From Caballeronia humi (lineage in GTDB: Bacteria; Pseudomonadota; Gammaproteobacteria; Burkholderiales; Burkholderiaceae): a stretch of DNA of 64,000 nucleotides. Shown one piece after another: positions 25,656 to 34,338 of the stretch. Position numbers and translations under genes: made by a program. The first letter of the stretch is position 1. Every line of letters starts with the position of its first letter. The notes under the pieces are model-generated. The model searched no databases. It had not been told where the DNA came from and saw nothing but the letters and a program-made list of their open reading frames with translations. The DNA is taken from assembly GCF_001544475.1 (NCBI RefSeq), contig NZ_FCNW02000004.1, positions 222,191-286,190 of the forward strand, in the 5' to 3' direction.

Positions 25656-26227
25656 GGCGTGAGCCTCGGTATCGGCAAGAGCTGCAAACCGGACGACACG
25701 CGCGCCCATCGGGCTCGCGCTGTCCTCGGAAGTCGGAACGTCAAGGGGCAAGGGTGCGTCACTCACGGCGCCCCAGTGCCCTGCGACTTCGCGACTCGTT
25801 TTTAAGCTACCGCGTGTTCGGCGAGACCCGTTTCGATGATTCGATGTTTCGATATGCAGGCGGAAACTATGGCTGAAGAGCGTCTCGAATACTTGACTCA
25901 GATCAGCGTTTCCAGTCGCGGCCGGAAGACGGTGGGCGCCTCCGTGCCCGATTCGGCTCCGTGTCGAGGTTTTGGTGACCGCATCGTCAGTTCTATACCA
26001 TTCGACCGGGGCAATCAAGCGAGGTTGTCCTTTGTGCATGGTGATTGCCTGAATATATTCCGTCACCGGACAGCACTTGTTCCGCCGCGTTGAAACTCCG
26101 TCCTGTCCGCCCGCGGGAACCTCCGGCTCCCTCCAGTAAACAGTCCTTTCACCGCCCGAGCATTGTTCCCGCCGATTGCGCATGAATAATGATCCACATG
26201 GTTACGGACACAAGGGAGGAACGTCCA
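25656..26227. other. 572-bp divergent intergenic region
   Basis: This region separates the minus-strand DUF3141 operon from the plus-strand MFS gene. It holds three tandem 8-mers (25831-25854, listed separately) and, at its right end, the AGGGAGGA ribosome-binding site of the MFS gene (26213-26220). I see no credible small gene. The minus-strand frame continuing from DUF3141 looks like chance openness in GC-rich DNA. Confidence 0.5.
25831..25854. repeat. Three tandem 8-bp repeats upstream of the DUF3141 operon
   Basis: TTTCGATG, ATTCGATG and TTTCGATA follow one another without gaps, each containing TTCGAT. They lie about 180 bp upstream of the DUF3141 start codon. Iterated half-sites of this kind may bind a regulator; none is identified. 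Confidence 0.55.
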
Positions 26228-27379
26228 ATGGACAAGTCATTTGCAGGATCAAACACGAGCGCGCCGCTTCTGGCGACCCTCGCGGGCGCGCTCGTTCTCG
26301 CTGTGGGCATGGGTTTCGGACGTTTCGCCTTCACCGGCATGTATCCGCTGATGGTCAGGGAAGGCGCGATCAGCGTCGCCGGAGGGTCGCTCGCTGCATC
26401 GGCGAACTATGCGGGCTATCTGCTTGGCGCAATCCTCGCCGCGCGGTTCGACAACAGGCACGCAGCGCGGCTCGCCCAGTTTGCGATGATCGGAACCATC
26501 GCCTGCCTCGCCGCGCTGTCGTTGCATTTCGGCACGGCTTACATCATCGGCGTGCGGTTCGTTGCGGGCGCGTTGAGCGCCGTCGCGCTTGTGGCCGCTT
26601 CGATCTGGCTCTTTCATGTGATCGGATATCACCAGGGCGCACCCGTGCTGTATGCAGGCGTTGGCGTGGGCATCGTGACATCGGCGGAGATCATCGCGTT
26701 CGGCGGGCGCGTCGGCCTGAACGGCGCGGGCTTGTGGGCACTGCTCGCGGCGGTCGCGTTGATACTGTGCGTCGTCGCCGGGCCGACGCTCTCGCGCCAG
26801 ATCACGAGCGAAGCCAGTGAAGCACCCGCTGACGCAGGCAGGCAACAGCAATCGATCCTCAGTGCGCGCAGCCTCGTGCTGATTTACGGCCTCGCGGGAT
26901 TCGGCTATATCGTCACCGCGACCTATCTGCCGTTGCTCGTGAAGGAAGCGCTCGCGAATACGAATCCGGTGCACGTGTGGGCGGCGTTCGGGCTCGGCGC
27001 GGCGCCGTCGTGCTTCCTGTGGCACTGGCTGCACCAGAAGCTCGGCAGCCGCGCCGCACTCGCGGCGAATCTGCTGGTGCAGGCGATAGGCGTGATCTTG
27101 CCAGCAATCGACGCGAGCGCCATCGCGTTTCTCGGCAGCGCGATCCTCGTCGGCGGCACGTTCGTGGGAACGGTGACGATCGCGATGCCGGCGGCAAGAC
27201 GCGTCGCGTCGACGGTTCGCTTCAACCTCATCGCCGTGATGACGGCGGCGTATGGCGTCGGGCAGATCGTCGGGCCGCTCGTTGCGAACAGCCTCTTCGC
27301 GCATACGCACTCGTTCAATCAGCCGCTCGCCGCCGCAGGCGTCGCGCTGGTGCTCGCGGCGATTGCGTGCACGCGATGA
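26228..27379 (+). CDS. MFS transporter, YbfB/YjiJ family
   Basis: A 383-residue membrane protein with 11-12 hydrophobic segments. The first, LVLAVGMGFGRFAFTGMYPLMV, has the GxGRFA(F/Y)T signature of the YbfB/YjiJ group, whose substrates are mostly unknown. AGGGAGGA with 7-nt spacing sets the ATG at 26228 over an upstream in-frame ATG at 26189. It converges with a LysR gene only 6 bp away. A link to that regulator is not implied by orientation. Confidence 0.85.
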   Translation: MDKSFAGSNTSAPLLATLAGALVLAVGMGFGRFAFTGMYPLMVREGAISVAGGSLAASANYAGYLLGAILAARFDNRHAARLAQFAMIGTIACLAALSLHFGTAYIIGVRFVAGALSAVALVAASIWLFHVIGYHQGAPVLYAGVGVGIVTSAEIIAFGGRVGLNGAGLWALLAAVALILCVVAGPTLSRQITSEASEAPADAGRQQQSILSARSLVLIYGLAGFGYIVTATYLPLLVKEALANTNPVHVWAAFGLGAAPSCFLWHWLHQKLGSRAALAANLLVQAIGVILPAIDASAIAFLGSAILVGGTFVGTVTIAMPAARRVASTVRFNLIAVMTAAYGVGQIVGPLVANSLFAHTHSFNQPLAAAGVALVLAAIACTR

Positions 27380-27385
27380 TCCCTC

Positions 27386-28354
27386 TCACGCATCCGGAGC
27401 AGCCTTCAACGGCGCCGCAGCGTCTTTGCCTTCGAGCATGACGTTGTCGGCGCTGAGCGCTTCAGCGATCCATTCGCGCAGGAACTCGATCCACGTCCTG
27501 ATCTTCGCATCGAGAAACTGGCGCGACGCGTACATCGCGTAGATGTTGAGCGGCTGCAGATAGTGGCCGGGCAGCACTCTCACGAGAGAGCCGTTGCGAA
27601 AGAGCGACCGGATCGTGAGCGTCGGCAGCGCGCCGATGCCCATCCCTTCCTGAAGCGCGACGGCCATCGCATCCGGCACGTTGACGCGAAAGCGCGCCAT
27701 TGGCAGATGCACTTCGCGCGCGCCCTCCGGCCCGAAAAGGAGCCAGCTCCTCGACGGAAACATGGGCATCGCGACTTGCAGGCATACGTGCTCCGCCAGC
27801 GCCTCGACGGTCTCGGGCGTACCGTGCGCCGCCAGATAAGACGGCGCCGCGCACAGCACGCTATGCATCGAGCCGAGCTTGTGCGAGATGTAGTTCGAAT
27901 CGGGCAGCGCGTCGGGCGACACGCGCACCGCGACGTCGTATCCCTCCTCCAGCAGATCGGGCACGTTCTGCGATAGCGTCAGATCCACCGTCACCGACGG
28001 ATAGCGCGCCTGATACGCGGCGATCGCCGGCACCACATAGTTCTGCCCGATGCTCGACATCGCGTGCACGCGCAGCGTGCCGACGGGGTTCGCGTGCGCA
28101 TCGGACGCTTCGGCCTCGGCCTCCGCCACGGAGGCGACGATCGCGCGGCATCGGTTCAGGTAACGCTCTCCGGCTTCCGTCAGCGCGATACGCCGCGTCG
28201 TGCGGTTGAGAAGCCGCGTGCGCAGGTGCGTTTCCAGTTCGGAAAGGCAACGCGAGACGTAGCCCGTGGTGGTATCGAGCTGATTGGCGGCGGCCGTGAA
28301 GCTTCCCGACTCCGCCACCTCGATGAAGATTTTCATGTAGCGAATGGTGTCCAT
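27386..28354 (-). CDS. LysR-family transcriptional regulator
   Basis: A 322-residue LTTR with helix-turn-helix at about residues 18-38 (SFTAAANQLDTTTGYVSRCLSELE) and an effector domain typical of the CrgA/DsdC-like group that begins 'MDTIRYMKIF'. It is divergent from an SDR gene starting at 28526, so control of that gene is likely. No clear Shine-Dalgarno precedes the ATG at 28354. The 171-bp intergenic region contains no strong dyad that I can see. Confidence 0.88.
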   Translation of the reverse strand: MDTIRYMKIFIEVAESGSFTAAANQLDTTTGYVSRCLSELETHLRTRLLNRTTRRIALTEAGERYLNRCRAIVASVAEAEAEASDAHANPVGTLRVHAMSSIGQNYVVPAIAAYQARYPSVTVDLTLSQNVPDLLEEGYDVAVRVSPDALPDSNYISHKLGSMHSVLCAAPSYLAAHGTPETVEALAEHVCLQVAMPMFPSRSWLLFGPEGAREVHLPMARFRVNVPDAMAVALQEGMGIGALPTLTIRSLFRNGSLVRVLPGHYLQPLNIYAMYASRQFLDAKIRTWIEFLREWIAEALSADNVMLEGKDAAAPLKAAPDA

Positions 28355-28525
28355 GATGCGAAAGCGTATCGAAATTGAAACGATCGTGCAGATCGATTTG
28401 TTACCGCCACTCAATACTGTTAGTCCACCGCGTGTGTACGCAACCCGCTTCGACAAGTCTAAATTGGAACCCATCGAGGCCGCGGGCCCGATCCGCTACA
28501 AACCAACTTACATTCGAGGTTCATC

Positions 28526-29236
28526 ATGAGCAATACGCAAAAAGTCGTCGTGGTAACGGGTGCATCGCAAGGAATCGGCGGTGAACTGGTCAAGGCGTTC
28601 CGCGAGCACGGTTACGGTGTGATCGCGACGGCCCGTTCGATCAAGCCGGTTGACGATCCGAACGTGGTTACGGTAGCCGGCGACATCGGCGACCGCGCAG
28701 TGGCGAAGCGCGTAATCGCCGAAGGCATCGCGCGCTTCGGACACATCGATACGCTCGTCAACAACGCGGGCATCTTCATCGCGAAGCCGTTCACGCAGTA
28801 CACCGAGGAAGACTACGCCGCGGTGCTGAACGTGAACATGAACGGCTTCTTCCACATCACGCAGCTCGCCATCGCGGAGATGGAGAAGCGTTCGAGCGGC
28901 CACGTCGTGCAGATCACGACGAGCCTTGTCGATCATGCGGTCGCCGGCGTGCCCTCCGTGCTGGCCTCGCTCACGAAGGGCGGTCTCAATTCGGCCACCA
29001 AGTCGCTGGCGATCGAGTACGCGAAGGCAGGCATCCGGGCGAATGCGGTGTCGCCGGGAATCATCAAGTCGCCGATGCACGCGGTCGAGACGCATGCGGC
29101 GCTCGACGCGCTTCATCCGGTCGGACATATGGGCGAGATGAGCGATATCGTGAACGCGGTCCTGTATCTCGACTCGGCTCCGTTCGTGACGGGGGAAATT
29201 CTCCACGTGGACGGTGGGCAAAGCGCGGGGCATTGA
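28526..29236 (+). CDS. SDR-family protein lacking the catalytic tyrosine
   Basis: A 236-residue short-chain dehydrogenase/reductase fold with TGASQGIG (11-18), NNAG (79-82) and Ser133 in ITTSLVD. At the YxxxK position the sequence is ASLTK (147-151): lysine is kept but tyrosine is alanine. The DNA (gcc tcg ctc acg aag) confirms this. Either another residue supplies the proton or the protein is not a classical oxidoreductase. It is divergent from a LysR gene that probably controls it. The C-terminal VTGEILHVDGGQSAGH is normal for the family. Confidence 0.82.
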   Translation: MSNTQKVVVVTGASQGIGGELVKAFREHGYGVIATARSIKPVDDPNVVTVAGDIGDRAVAKRVIAEGIARFGHIDTLVNNAGIFIAKPFTQYTEEDYAAVLNVNMNGFFHITQLAIAEMEKRSSGHVVQITTSLVDHAVAGVPSVLASLTKGGLNSATKSLAIEYAKAGIRANAVSPGIIKSPMHAVETHAALDALHPVGHMGEMSDIVNAVLYLDSAPFVTGEILHVDGGQSAGH

Positions 29237-29264
29237 AGAGGCGGCTGAAAGCGCCGTCACCCGA

Positions 29265-30953
29265 TCAGCAATTTCTGCGCGTCGTGCAGTACGGCAAACC
29301 CAGCAGACGATACATCAAGTCGTGACGGTTTTTCAACTCCACGGGGAACGTGTATCGGACGACCGCACCGTAGTGATTCTTCAGCGCAGTGAATTGGTTC
29401 GTCATACCAGCGGGACACGCGACGCGCTTCCTGTAATCGAGCAGGTAGCGCGTCTGCGAACGATATTCCTGCGTGAACTGGATCGCGCTTTTATCGAAAC
29501 AAAGAAGGTAGACGCCCGATCTCGCCGAAAGCGGCATCACCGGTTCGATGACGCCGATCACATTGCCTTCATTCAGGTAATTCTGCCGGTCTACGACGAG
29601 GTAGTCGAGGCCGAGGCCATCGACATACTCGCGCCCTTCATCCGCACGCAAGGCCTCGTAGTAGCCATACGAGCCGACGAGCCCCTCGGTGTGCAGGAAA
29701 CGGTATTCGTTGCCAAGGAAAAAGCCGAACGATCCTCCGCGATCTCCCATCGCGAAGAAGGTGCCCGGCGCGATGCCCTTGTTATGCAGGTATTGCACCA
29801 GCCTGACATTCTCGGCGCCGAAGGCATCGTATTTAGCGCCCCGGTCGGCATATGAAAGCCTGAGAAAATTCATTCGGTAAAGCGGGAAACTCAATGCCGG
29901 ACGCACGAGCGCAAAGAGCGCAACGACGAGCAGCGTCAACGCGTACCAGCGCCTCGTTTGCAGCGTCGATGAATGCGCTCGTATGATCTCCACGGCTTCG
30001 AGAATCAGATAGTAGGTCAGCAGGAATTCCGGCCAGTAGTACCAAGGCCAGACCGGCCAGCCCGAATTAACGAGGTAATACACGACGCACATTACGAGCG
30101 CGATGAAACACGTCGCAAGTTCATCGGGAAATTGAAGGCGCGGGCGCAGCTTCGTCACGGCAGCGTAGATCGCGATGCCCGCCGCGATCGCTATTGCAAA
30201 GAACATGGCGGTGAGATGAAATACCGCAACTGCGACGTTCTGGCCCGTCACGTTGCCGATCGATTTCGCGAGACCGGATACGGGGAAAATACTATGGAAC
30301 TGGCTGTAGTTGATCCACGCGTAAATTGCGATTACGGGAACAATGATCGCGTATTTCCTGAAATCGGCCTTCTTGTACCGAACGAGATCGACGATGTCTT
30401 TTGCAATGATCAGGCTCAGTGCATCGAGCCGCGCAAGGAACAGCAGCGCACCGAATACGCCGCGCCATTTCCACGTGCTGCGACTTAGAAAGAGAATGAA
30501 AAGCGGCGGTAGCATGGCGGTTTCCATGCTATGCGCCATGACAAAAGGAAGATAGCCGATGCACGCCGCAGCCGGGAAAATCACCCCGTAGCGAAGCTTC
30601 GAAACCAATAGAAAGAAGAAGATGAAGAGGAACGACAACGTACAAACCTGCGCGGCCATCGACGTGACGGACGTGCCAAACAGATAAGCCGATGCCGATA
30701 TCAGCGCGAGCCACAACGGCTGATATCCATTTGTCTTGAAGGGCGGCAGAAACGAACTCACCCCGCTTTCAACGACATTGCGCGCGATGCCCAGATAATA
30801 ATACGCGTCGTCATATACGACGTCGACCCATACGACCGGCGGCTTCGTCAGAATCAGCCCGACACTCCCCGCAAATACCGCCACGAGGCCGATTACCGCG
30901 GCTATATCGGCTAGCGTAATCAAGCGATCGACGAGTTTGCGCGTCGTGATCAT
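29265..30953 (-). CDS. Multi-pass membrane protein, GT-C (family 39-like) glycosyltransferase candidate
   Basis: About 562 residues with roughly ten transmembrane segments and a C-terminal soluble domain (last about 170 residues). An acidic motif DDAYYYLG after the first helix recalls the loop-1 Asp residues of GT-C enzymes such as ArnT or PMT, which use polyprenyl-phosphate sugars at the periplasmic face. Start uncertain: ATG 30953 (MITTRKLVDRL) is preferred, while an in-frame GTG at 31028 would add 25 residues; neither has a clear ribosome-binding site. Base composition is visibly more AT-rich than the neighbours, which hints at acquisition. Function is inferred. Confidence 0.6.
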   Translation of the reverse strand: MITTRKLVDRLITLADIAAVIGLVAVFAGSVGLILTKPPVVWVDVVYDDAYYYLGIARNVVESGVSSFLPPFKTNGYQPLWLALISASAYLFGTSVTSMAAQVCTLSFLFIFFFLLVSKLRYGVIFPAAACIGYLPFVMAHSMETAMLPPLFILFLSRSTWKWRGVFGALLFLARLDALSLIIAKDIVDLVRYKKADFRKYAIIVPVIAIYAWINYSQFHSIFPVSGLAKSIGNVTGQNVAVAVFHLTAMFFAIAIAAGIAIYAAVTKLRPRLQFPDELATCFIALVMCVVYYLVNSGWPVWPWYYWPEFLLTYYLILEAVEIIRAHSSTLQTRRWYALTLLVVALFALVRPALSFPLYRMNFLRLSYADRGAKYDAFGAENVRLVQYLHNKGIAPGTFFAMGDRGGSFGFFLGNEYRFLHTEGLVGSYGYYEALRADEGREYVDGLGLDYLVVDRQNYLNEGNVIGVIEPVMPLSARSGVYLLCFDKSAIQFTQEYRSQTRYLLDYRKRVACPAGMTNQFTALKNHYGAVVRYTFPVELKNRHDLMYRLLGLPYCTTRRNC

Positions 30954-31127
30954 GAATTCGATTCCAAGGTCGTTGAGTCGTACGTCTGGAAAGCGAATCA
31001 ATTGCGCGGCAACGAGCCTCATCTGCACGATCGTTCTGCGCGATGGGTGAATGCAATCACCCCGCGCAGCATTGACGCTTAATATCTCACTGTCAAGTCA
31101 TTGGCTGAGCGAAAGAGCATGCTTACG

Positions 31128-31160
31128 TTCTTAAGGGCCGCAGCAAGCGACCCTTAAGAA
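31128..31160. terminator. Strong hairpin 3' of the catalase-cytochrome b561 operon
   Basis: TTCTTAAGGG (31128-31137) and CCCTTAAGAA (31151-31160) form a perfect 10-bp stem with a 13-nt loop. It lies 7 bp past the cytochrome b561 stop. No long U run follows, so termination efficiency is uncertain. Confidence 0.5.
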
Positions 31161-31166
31161 ATCTCG

Positions 31167-31718
31167 CTACTTCCCAGAGCGTCCCGGCAGCATGCTTTCG
31201 AGTACACCATCGCGTCGGATCAGCCCATGAAACAGAGCCGCCGCGAAGTGCACCAGGAATGTCGCGAACAACAGGTACGCGAGAATCGTATGCAGTTGAC
31301 GCAGGGTCGCGTAGACGGTGGCGTTCTGCGCCAGTATCGGCGGCAGTTGCAGCGGTCCGAACAGAACGATCGGGTAACCGCCCGCCGATAGCATCCCCCA
31401 ACCGATCAGCGGCAACAGGAACATCAACGCATAGAGCACCCAGTGCGATGCATGCGCGGCAAAACGCTGAATGGCCGGCATGTCCGCGGGAAGCGGCGGC
31501 GGCGGGTTGAACAAGCGGTTCACGAGGCGGATCGCGACGAGGATCAGTATCGCGATGCCGATCGGCTTGTGAATCGACACCAGCGTCGCATAGCGAGGCG
31601 ATGCGGACGCCGCCATCCCCACGCCGATGAACAGCATCGCGAGGATCAGCACGGCCATCAGCCAGTGAAGTAAGCGCGACGACGCGGCGAAACGTGTGCT
31701 TGCAGTGCTCGTGCTCAT
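31167..31718 (-). CDS. Cytochrome b561 family membrane protein
   Basis: A 183-residue protein with four transmembrane helices and conserved histidines for two b hemes: H18 (LLHWLMA), H50 (SIHKPIG), and later ones in HASHWVLY and QLHTILAYLLFATFLVHF. It should pass electrons across the inner membrane, typically from quinol to a periplasmic partner. Its ATG overlaps the catalase-related peroxidase stop by 4 bp (ATGA), a sign of strict co-expression. The pair probably works together in peroxide detoxification. Confidence 0.88.
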   Translation of the reverse strand: MSTSTASTRFAASSRLLHWLMAVLILAMLFIGVGMAASASPRYATLVSIHKPIGIAILILVAIRLVNRLFNPPPPLPADMPAIQRFAAHASHWVLYALMFLLPLIGWGMLSAGGYPIVLFGPLQLPPILAQNATVYATLRQLHTILAYLLFATFLVHFAAALFHGLIRRDGVLESMLPGRSGK

Positions 31719-32833
31719 GACTGGCCTCCCGCGCTGACTTCCTGCGGCGTGACCGCACTCGGTGGTTTCTCTTTGCGCTCGCCTTCGCGCAACGTGAACG
31801 AACGCGCGTAGGCCGCTGAACGCGCACTCGGGATCGGATCGTCGGATGCGGTGATGCCGGAGGGCAGGACCATCGGGTCGTAATTCACGTCGACGCAAGG
31901 GCCGTCGTCTTCGCTCGAAAGCTTGTCGATCGTTACCGTGCCCGCGTCGATCTGCTTGCGATCGGCGGGCCACGGCCGCGTCGGGTCCGCGGTCGGGTCG
32001 CCCTCCTGGCCCACCGTGATCATCAGCCGCCACTGCACCGGATGCTTCGCCACCTCGGCGATGAGGGCATCGAACATCGCGTTCTTGTCGGCCGTTGCGC
32101 CACCCGCGGCTGCCGGCGCGAACGGCTGAAGCGGCACGGCGGACCAGCGCACCGGCGTCGACACGCCCTCCGCGTTGACGAAGCGGAACGTATTGAGCGC
32201 GTTGTACGTGGCATCGGCGAATCCTGACGACACCTGGCGGGCTTTGATGAGCTTGATCGCAGCGACGAATTCCGGATGGACGCCGGCGAACGCGTCCATT
32301 TTTGCGGGATCGGGCTTGCCGGTCGCGGGGTCCGGCTTCGATGCGACCAGTTGATCGTAGAACGCCTGCGCGGTCATCACCGGGAAGACGGGGATATTGA
32401 TCATCCCGGTGCGCCATTCCTCGCCGTTAGGGGAAAGAAAGCGCAGCGCGAGACTGCGTACCGTGGCGGGCTCGTCGGGGATGAACGGCAGCCCGCCCGC
32501 ATACGCGATGCGCGCGACGACCGGCACCTTGCCGGGCGCAAAGAGCGCCGCCTTCGAGAGCGCGGCCGCCTGCCCGTTGCTGTCGAGCCAACCCGTCGCG
32601 CACACCCCCTTCGCGTGATTGCGACGGAAACCGGGATGCGGACCGTTCGCCTGCTCGAAGGCCGCGACGATCTTCGTCTGCGTGAGGCGCCCCGGCGAGA
32701 GCCAGCCGCCCGCATACGCGAACGCCGCTGCCACGCAGAACACCGCGCCGCCGATCACGCCGAGCCTCACCACCACTGCGCCGGCGCCCAGCTTCCGCTG
32801 GGCGCCAGTCGAATCGCGCACATTATCTGGCAC
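31715..32833 (-). CDS. Catalase-related peroxidase (SrpA-like), exported or membrane-anchored
   Basis: A 372-residue protein with one N-terminal hydrophobic segment (about residues 17-42) and a small heme-catalase core. Visible motifs are RRNHAKGVCATG (distal His), ALRFLSPNGEEWR and VPLQPFAP. It lacks the long C-terminal domain of true catalases, as usual for SrpA/YdeI-type peroxidases. GAAGGAG six nt before GTG 32833 fixes the start over an upstream ATG. The overlapping cytochrome b561 gene suggests electrons come from the quinol pool, giving a periplasmic quinol peroxidase. This pairing is known in other proteobacteria. Confidence 0.82.
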   Translation of the reverse strand: MPDNVRDSTGAQRKLGAGAVVVRLGVIGGAVFCVAAAFAYAGGWLSPGRLTQTKIVAAFEQANGPHPGFRRNHAKGVCATGWLDSNGQAAALSKAALFAPGKVPVVARIAYAGGLPFIPDEPATVRSLALRFLSPNGEEWRTGMINIPVFPVMTAQAFYDQLVASKPDPATGKPDPAKMDAFAGVHPEFVAAIKLIKARQVSSGFADATYNALNTFRFVNAEGVSTPVRWSAVPLQPFAPAAAGGATADKNAMFDALIAEVAKHPVQWRLMITVGQEGDPTADPTRPWPADRKQIDAGTVTIDKLSSEDDGPCVDVNYDPMVLPSGITASDDPIPSARSAAYARSFTLREGERKEKPPSAVTPQEVSAGGQS

Positions 32834-33075
32834 TTTCTGCTCCTTCGTACACGTCGAGGTTGCTGAGTGCGGCGCGTGGTGCCAGTCGCGTGACATGGCG
32901 ATGCTGGGTTGCGCCTCTTAGCGCACGATGGAGAGCGGATCGTGCGTTGAACCAGTATCAACGAATCGCATGCGGCCGTTATTCCGATCGAACGGAGGTT
33001 TGCCGGAATGCACGATGGCGAATGAACGGCATCGACGCCGATGATACTGCCGACGAAAAATGCGTGCGCGCAGCG

Positions 33076-34197
33076 TCAGCGCATGCGCGCGATCGAATAC
33101 AGCAGCGCGAAGTCGCTCTGGCGCAGTTTCTCTTTCCTTTGGTACGCCACCTTCACCCCGTTGGCCCCAACGAGCGACAGCGCGCTGATTGCGCCGCCTG
33201 CGCTCAGCAACAAGGGCGCGCCGCTGACCAGGAATGAGACGGCTGCCGCGAACGCGGCCCAGGTCTTCGCATCGGAGAAGATTCCGGCGATATATTCCCG
33301 GTTCGTCTTGCTATCGAGCTCGAACAGTTCCCTGATCTCTTTTGATGCCTTGGTGGCGATCACTTTTTCGAATGCCGGTGCCGTTGCGGACGGAGCGACC
33401 TCGTAAGCCATCACACTGCAGCGCTCCCGCAATCGCTCGATTTCCTCGCGCTTGTTCTCGTGCAACGAGCGCAACACTTCGACGCCTTTTGCATCCAGCA
33501 CGCCGAATCGAGGCGACACGAGACGCTGAAAGAGTTCCCACGCAATCAACCGGTGCCGATCCTCTTCCTTGCCCGCTTCATCGACGTCGACGTCGACCGG
33601 AAGCTGCGCGAGGAACGCTGGGAGTCGCTCGTTCGTCAGAAGCAGCGGCATGTCCGGCATTTCGCGAAGCGTGTCCGTGAACGCGAGTCTAGTGAGGTAG
33701 ATTTTGAGCAGCGTCAGCGGCACGAGGTTCTCCTTGTACAAGTGATCGCAATAGCGATAGAGGGCTTCGAGATCCTTGTCGAAGTCGAGGTACTGTTCGG
33801 ACAGGTGTCTGAAGAAGCCGGTCGCAGCGCGGTTGCCGCCGATCAGCGGTTGCCACTCGGCCGCCTTTGCGCCGCTTGCCTGCAACAGCGCGTCGCCATG
33901 TTCGAGTCCCTTGATATCGGTTGCGTAGCTGAGCGCGAGCACGCCAAGCGACTTCGCCAATGGCTGCAGCGCATTGACCGTCTCCTCGAACCCGCCGTGG
34001 TGCGCACGCGCGACCGAATAGATCTGACGGAATTCGTTCTCCCACGGGGGCCGCCGCTTGAGCACGAGTTGCATCAACGCCGCGGGCTCCTTGCCAAAGG
34101 TAGGCTGGGGACAGGTGACCGTTATCGCTCCGGAGAGCAGGAACGCGGACACCGGAAAATCGGCGAGCGACGTGGGTGGATCGGGATAGAGGATCAT
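33076..34197 (-). CDS. Conserved protein of unknown function
   Basis: A 373-residue protein starting at ATG 34197 (MILYPDPPTSL). Most of it is helical and soluble (LEALYRYCDHLYKENLVPLTLLKIYLTRLAF; EVLRSLHENKREEIERLRERC). Near the C-terminus, about residues 305-345, a hydrophobic Gly/Ala-rich segment (WAAFAAAVSFLVSGAPLLLSAGGAISALSLV) may insert in the membrane. The last residues are basic. I do not recognise a family. It stands alone, divergent from the LysR gene of the hydroquinone cluster. No function is proposed. Confidence 0.6.
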   Translation of the reverse strand: MILYPDPPTSLADFPVSAFLLSGAITVTCPQPTFGKEPAALMQLVLKRRPPWENEFRQIYSVARAHHGGFEETVNALQPLAKSLGVLALSYATDIKGLEHGDALLQASGAKAAEWQPLIGGNRAATGFFRHLSEQYLDFDKDLEALYRYCDHLYKENLVPLTLLKIYLTRLAFTDTLREMPDMPLLLTNERLPAFLAQLPVDVDVDEAGKEEDRHRLIAWELFQRLVSPRFGVLDAKGVEVLRSLHENKREEIERLRERCSVMAYEVAPSATAPAFEKVIATKASKEIRELFELDSKTNREYIAGIFSDAKTWAAFAAAVSFLVSGAPLLLSAGGAISALSLVGANGVKVAYQRKEKLRQSDFALLYSIARMR

Positions 34198-34338
34198 GAA
34201 GGCCTCGCGGTCGTTACGTGATACGTTCGTTGCATTCCCTGGGCGTTGCTGCATGAGTCCATCTACGGCTATTCTAGGCATCCGTGCGCGCTTGGGAACT
34301 GAAAGGGGCATTCGGACAAATCAAATAGTGGAGACAGC

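Noticed and set aside
24084..25805. 573-residue plus-strand frame opposite DUF3141
   Set aside because: Antisense frame with biased composition; the minus strand encodes the recognised PHA-synthase-like protein.
25831..25854. CRISPR or iteron-based origin
   Set aside because: Only three 8-mers without spacers, no Rep or Cas gene in the window.
25656..26183. N-terminal extension of DUF3141 by 176 residues
   Set aside because: Open frame but composition is random-looking and the MDASTPL start has a Shine-Dalgarno-like GAGG at good distance.
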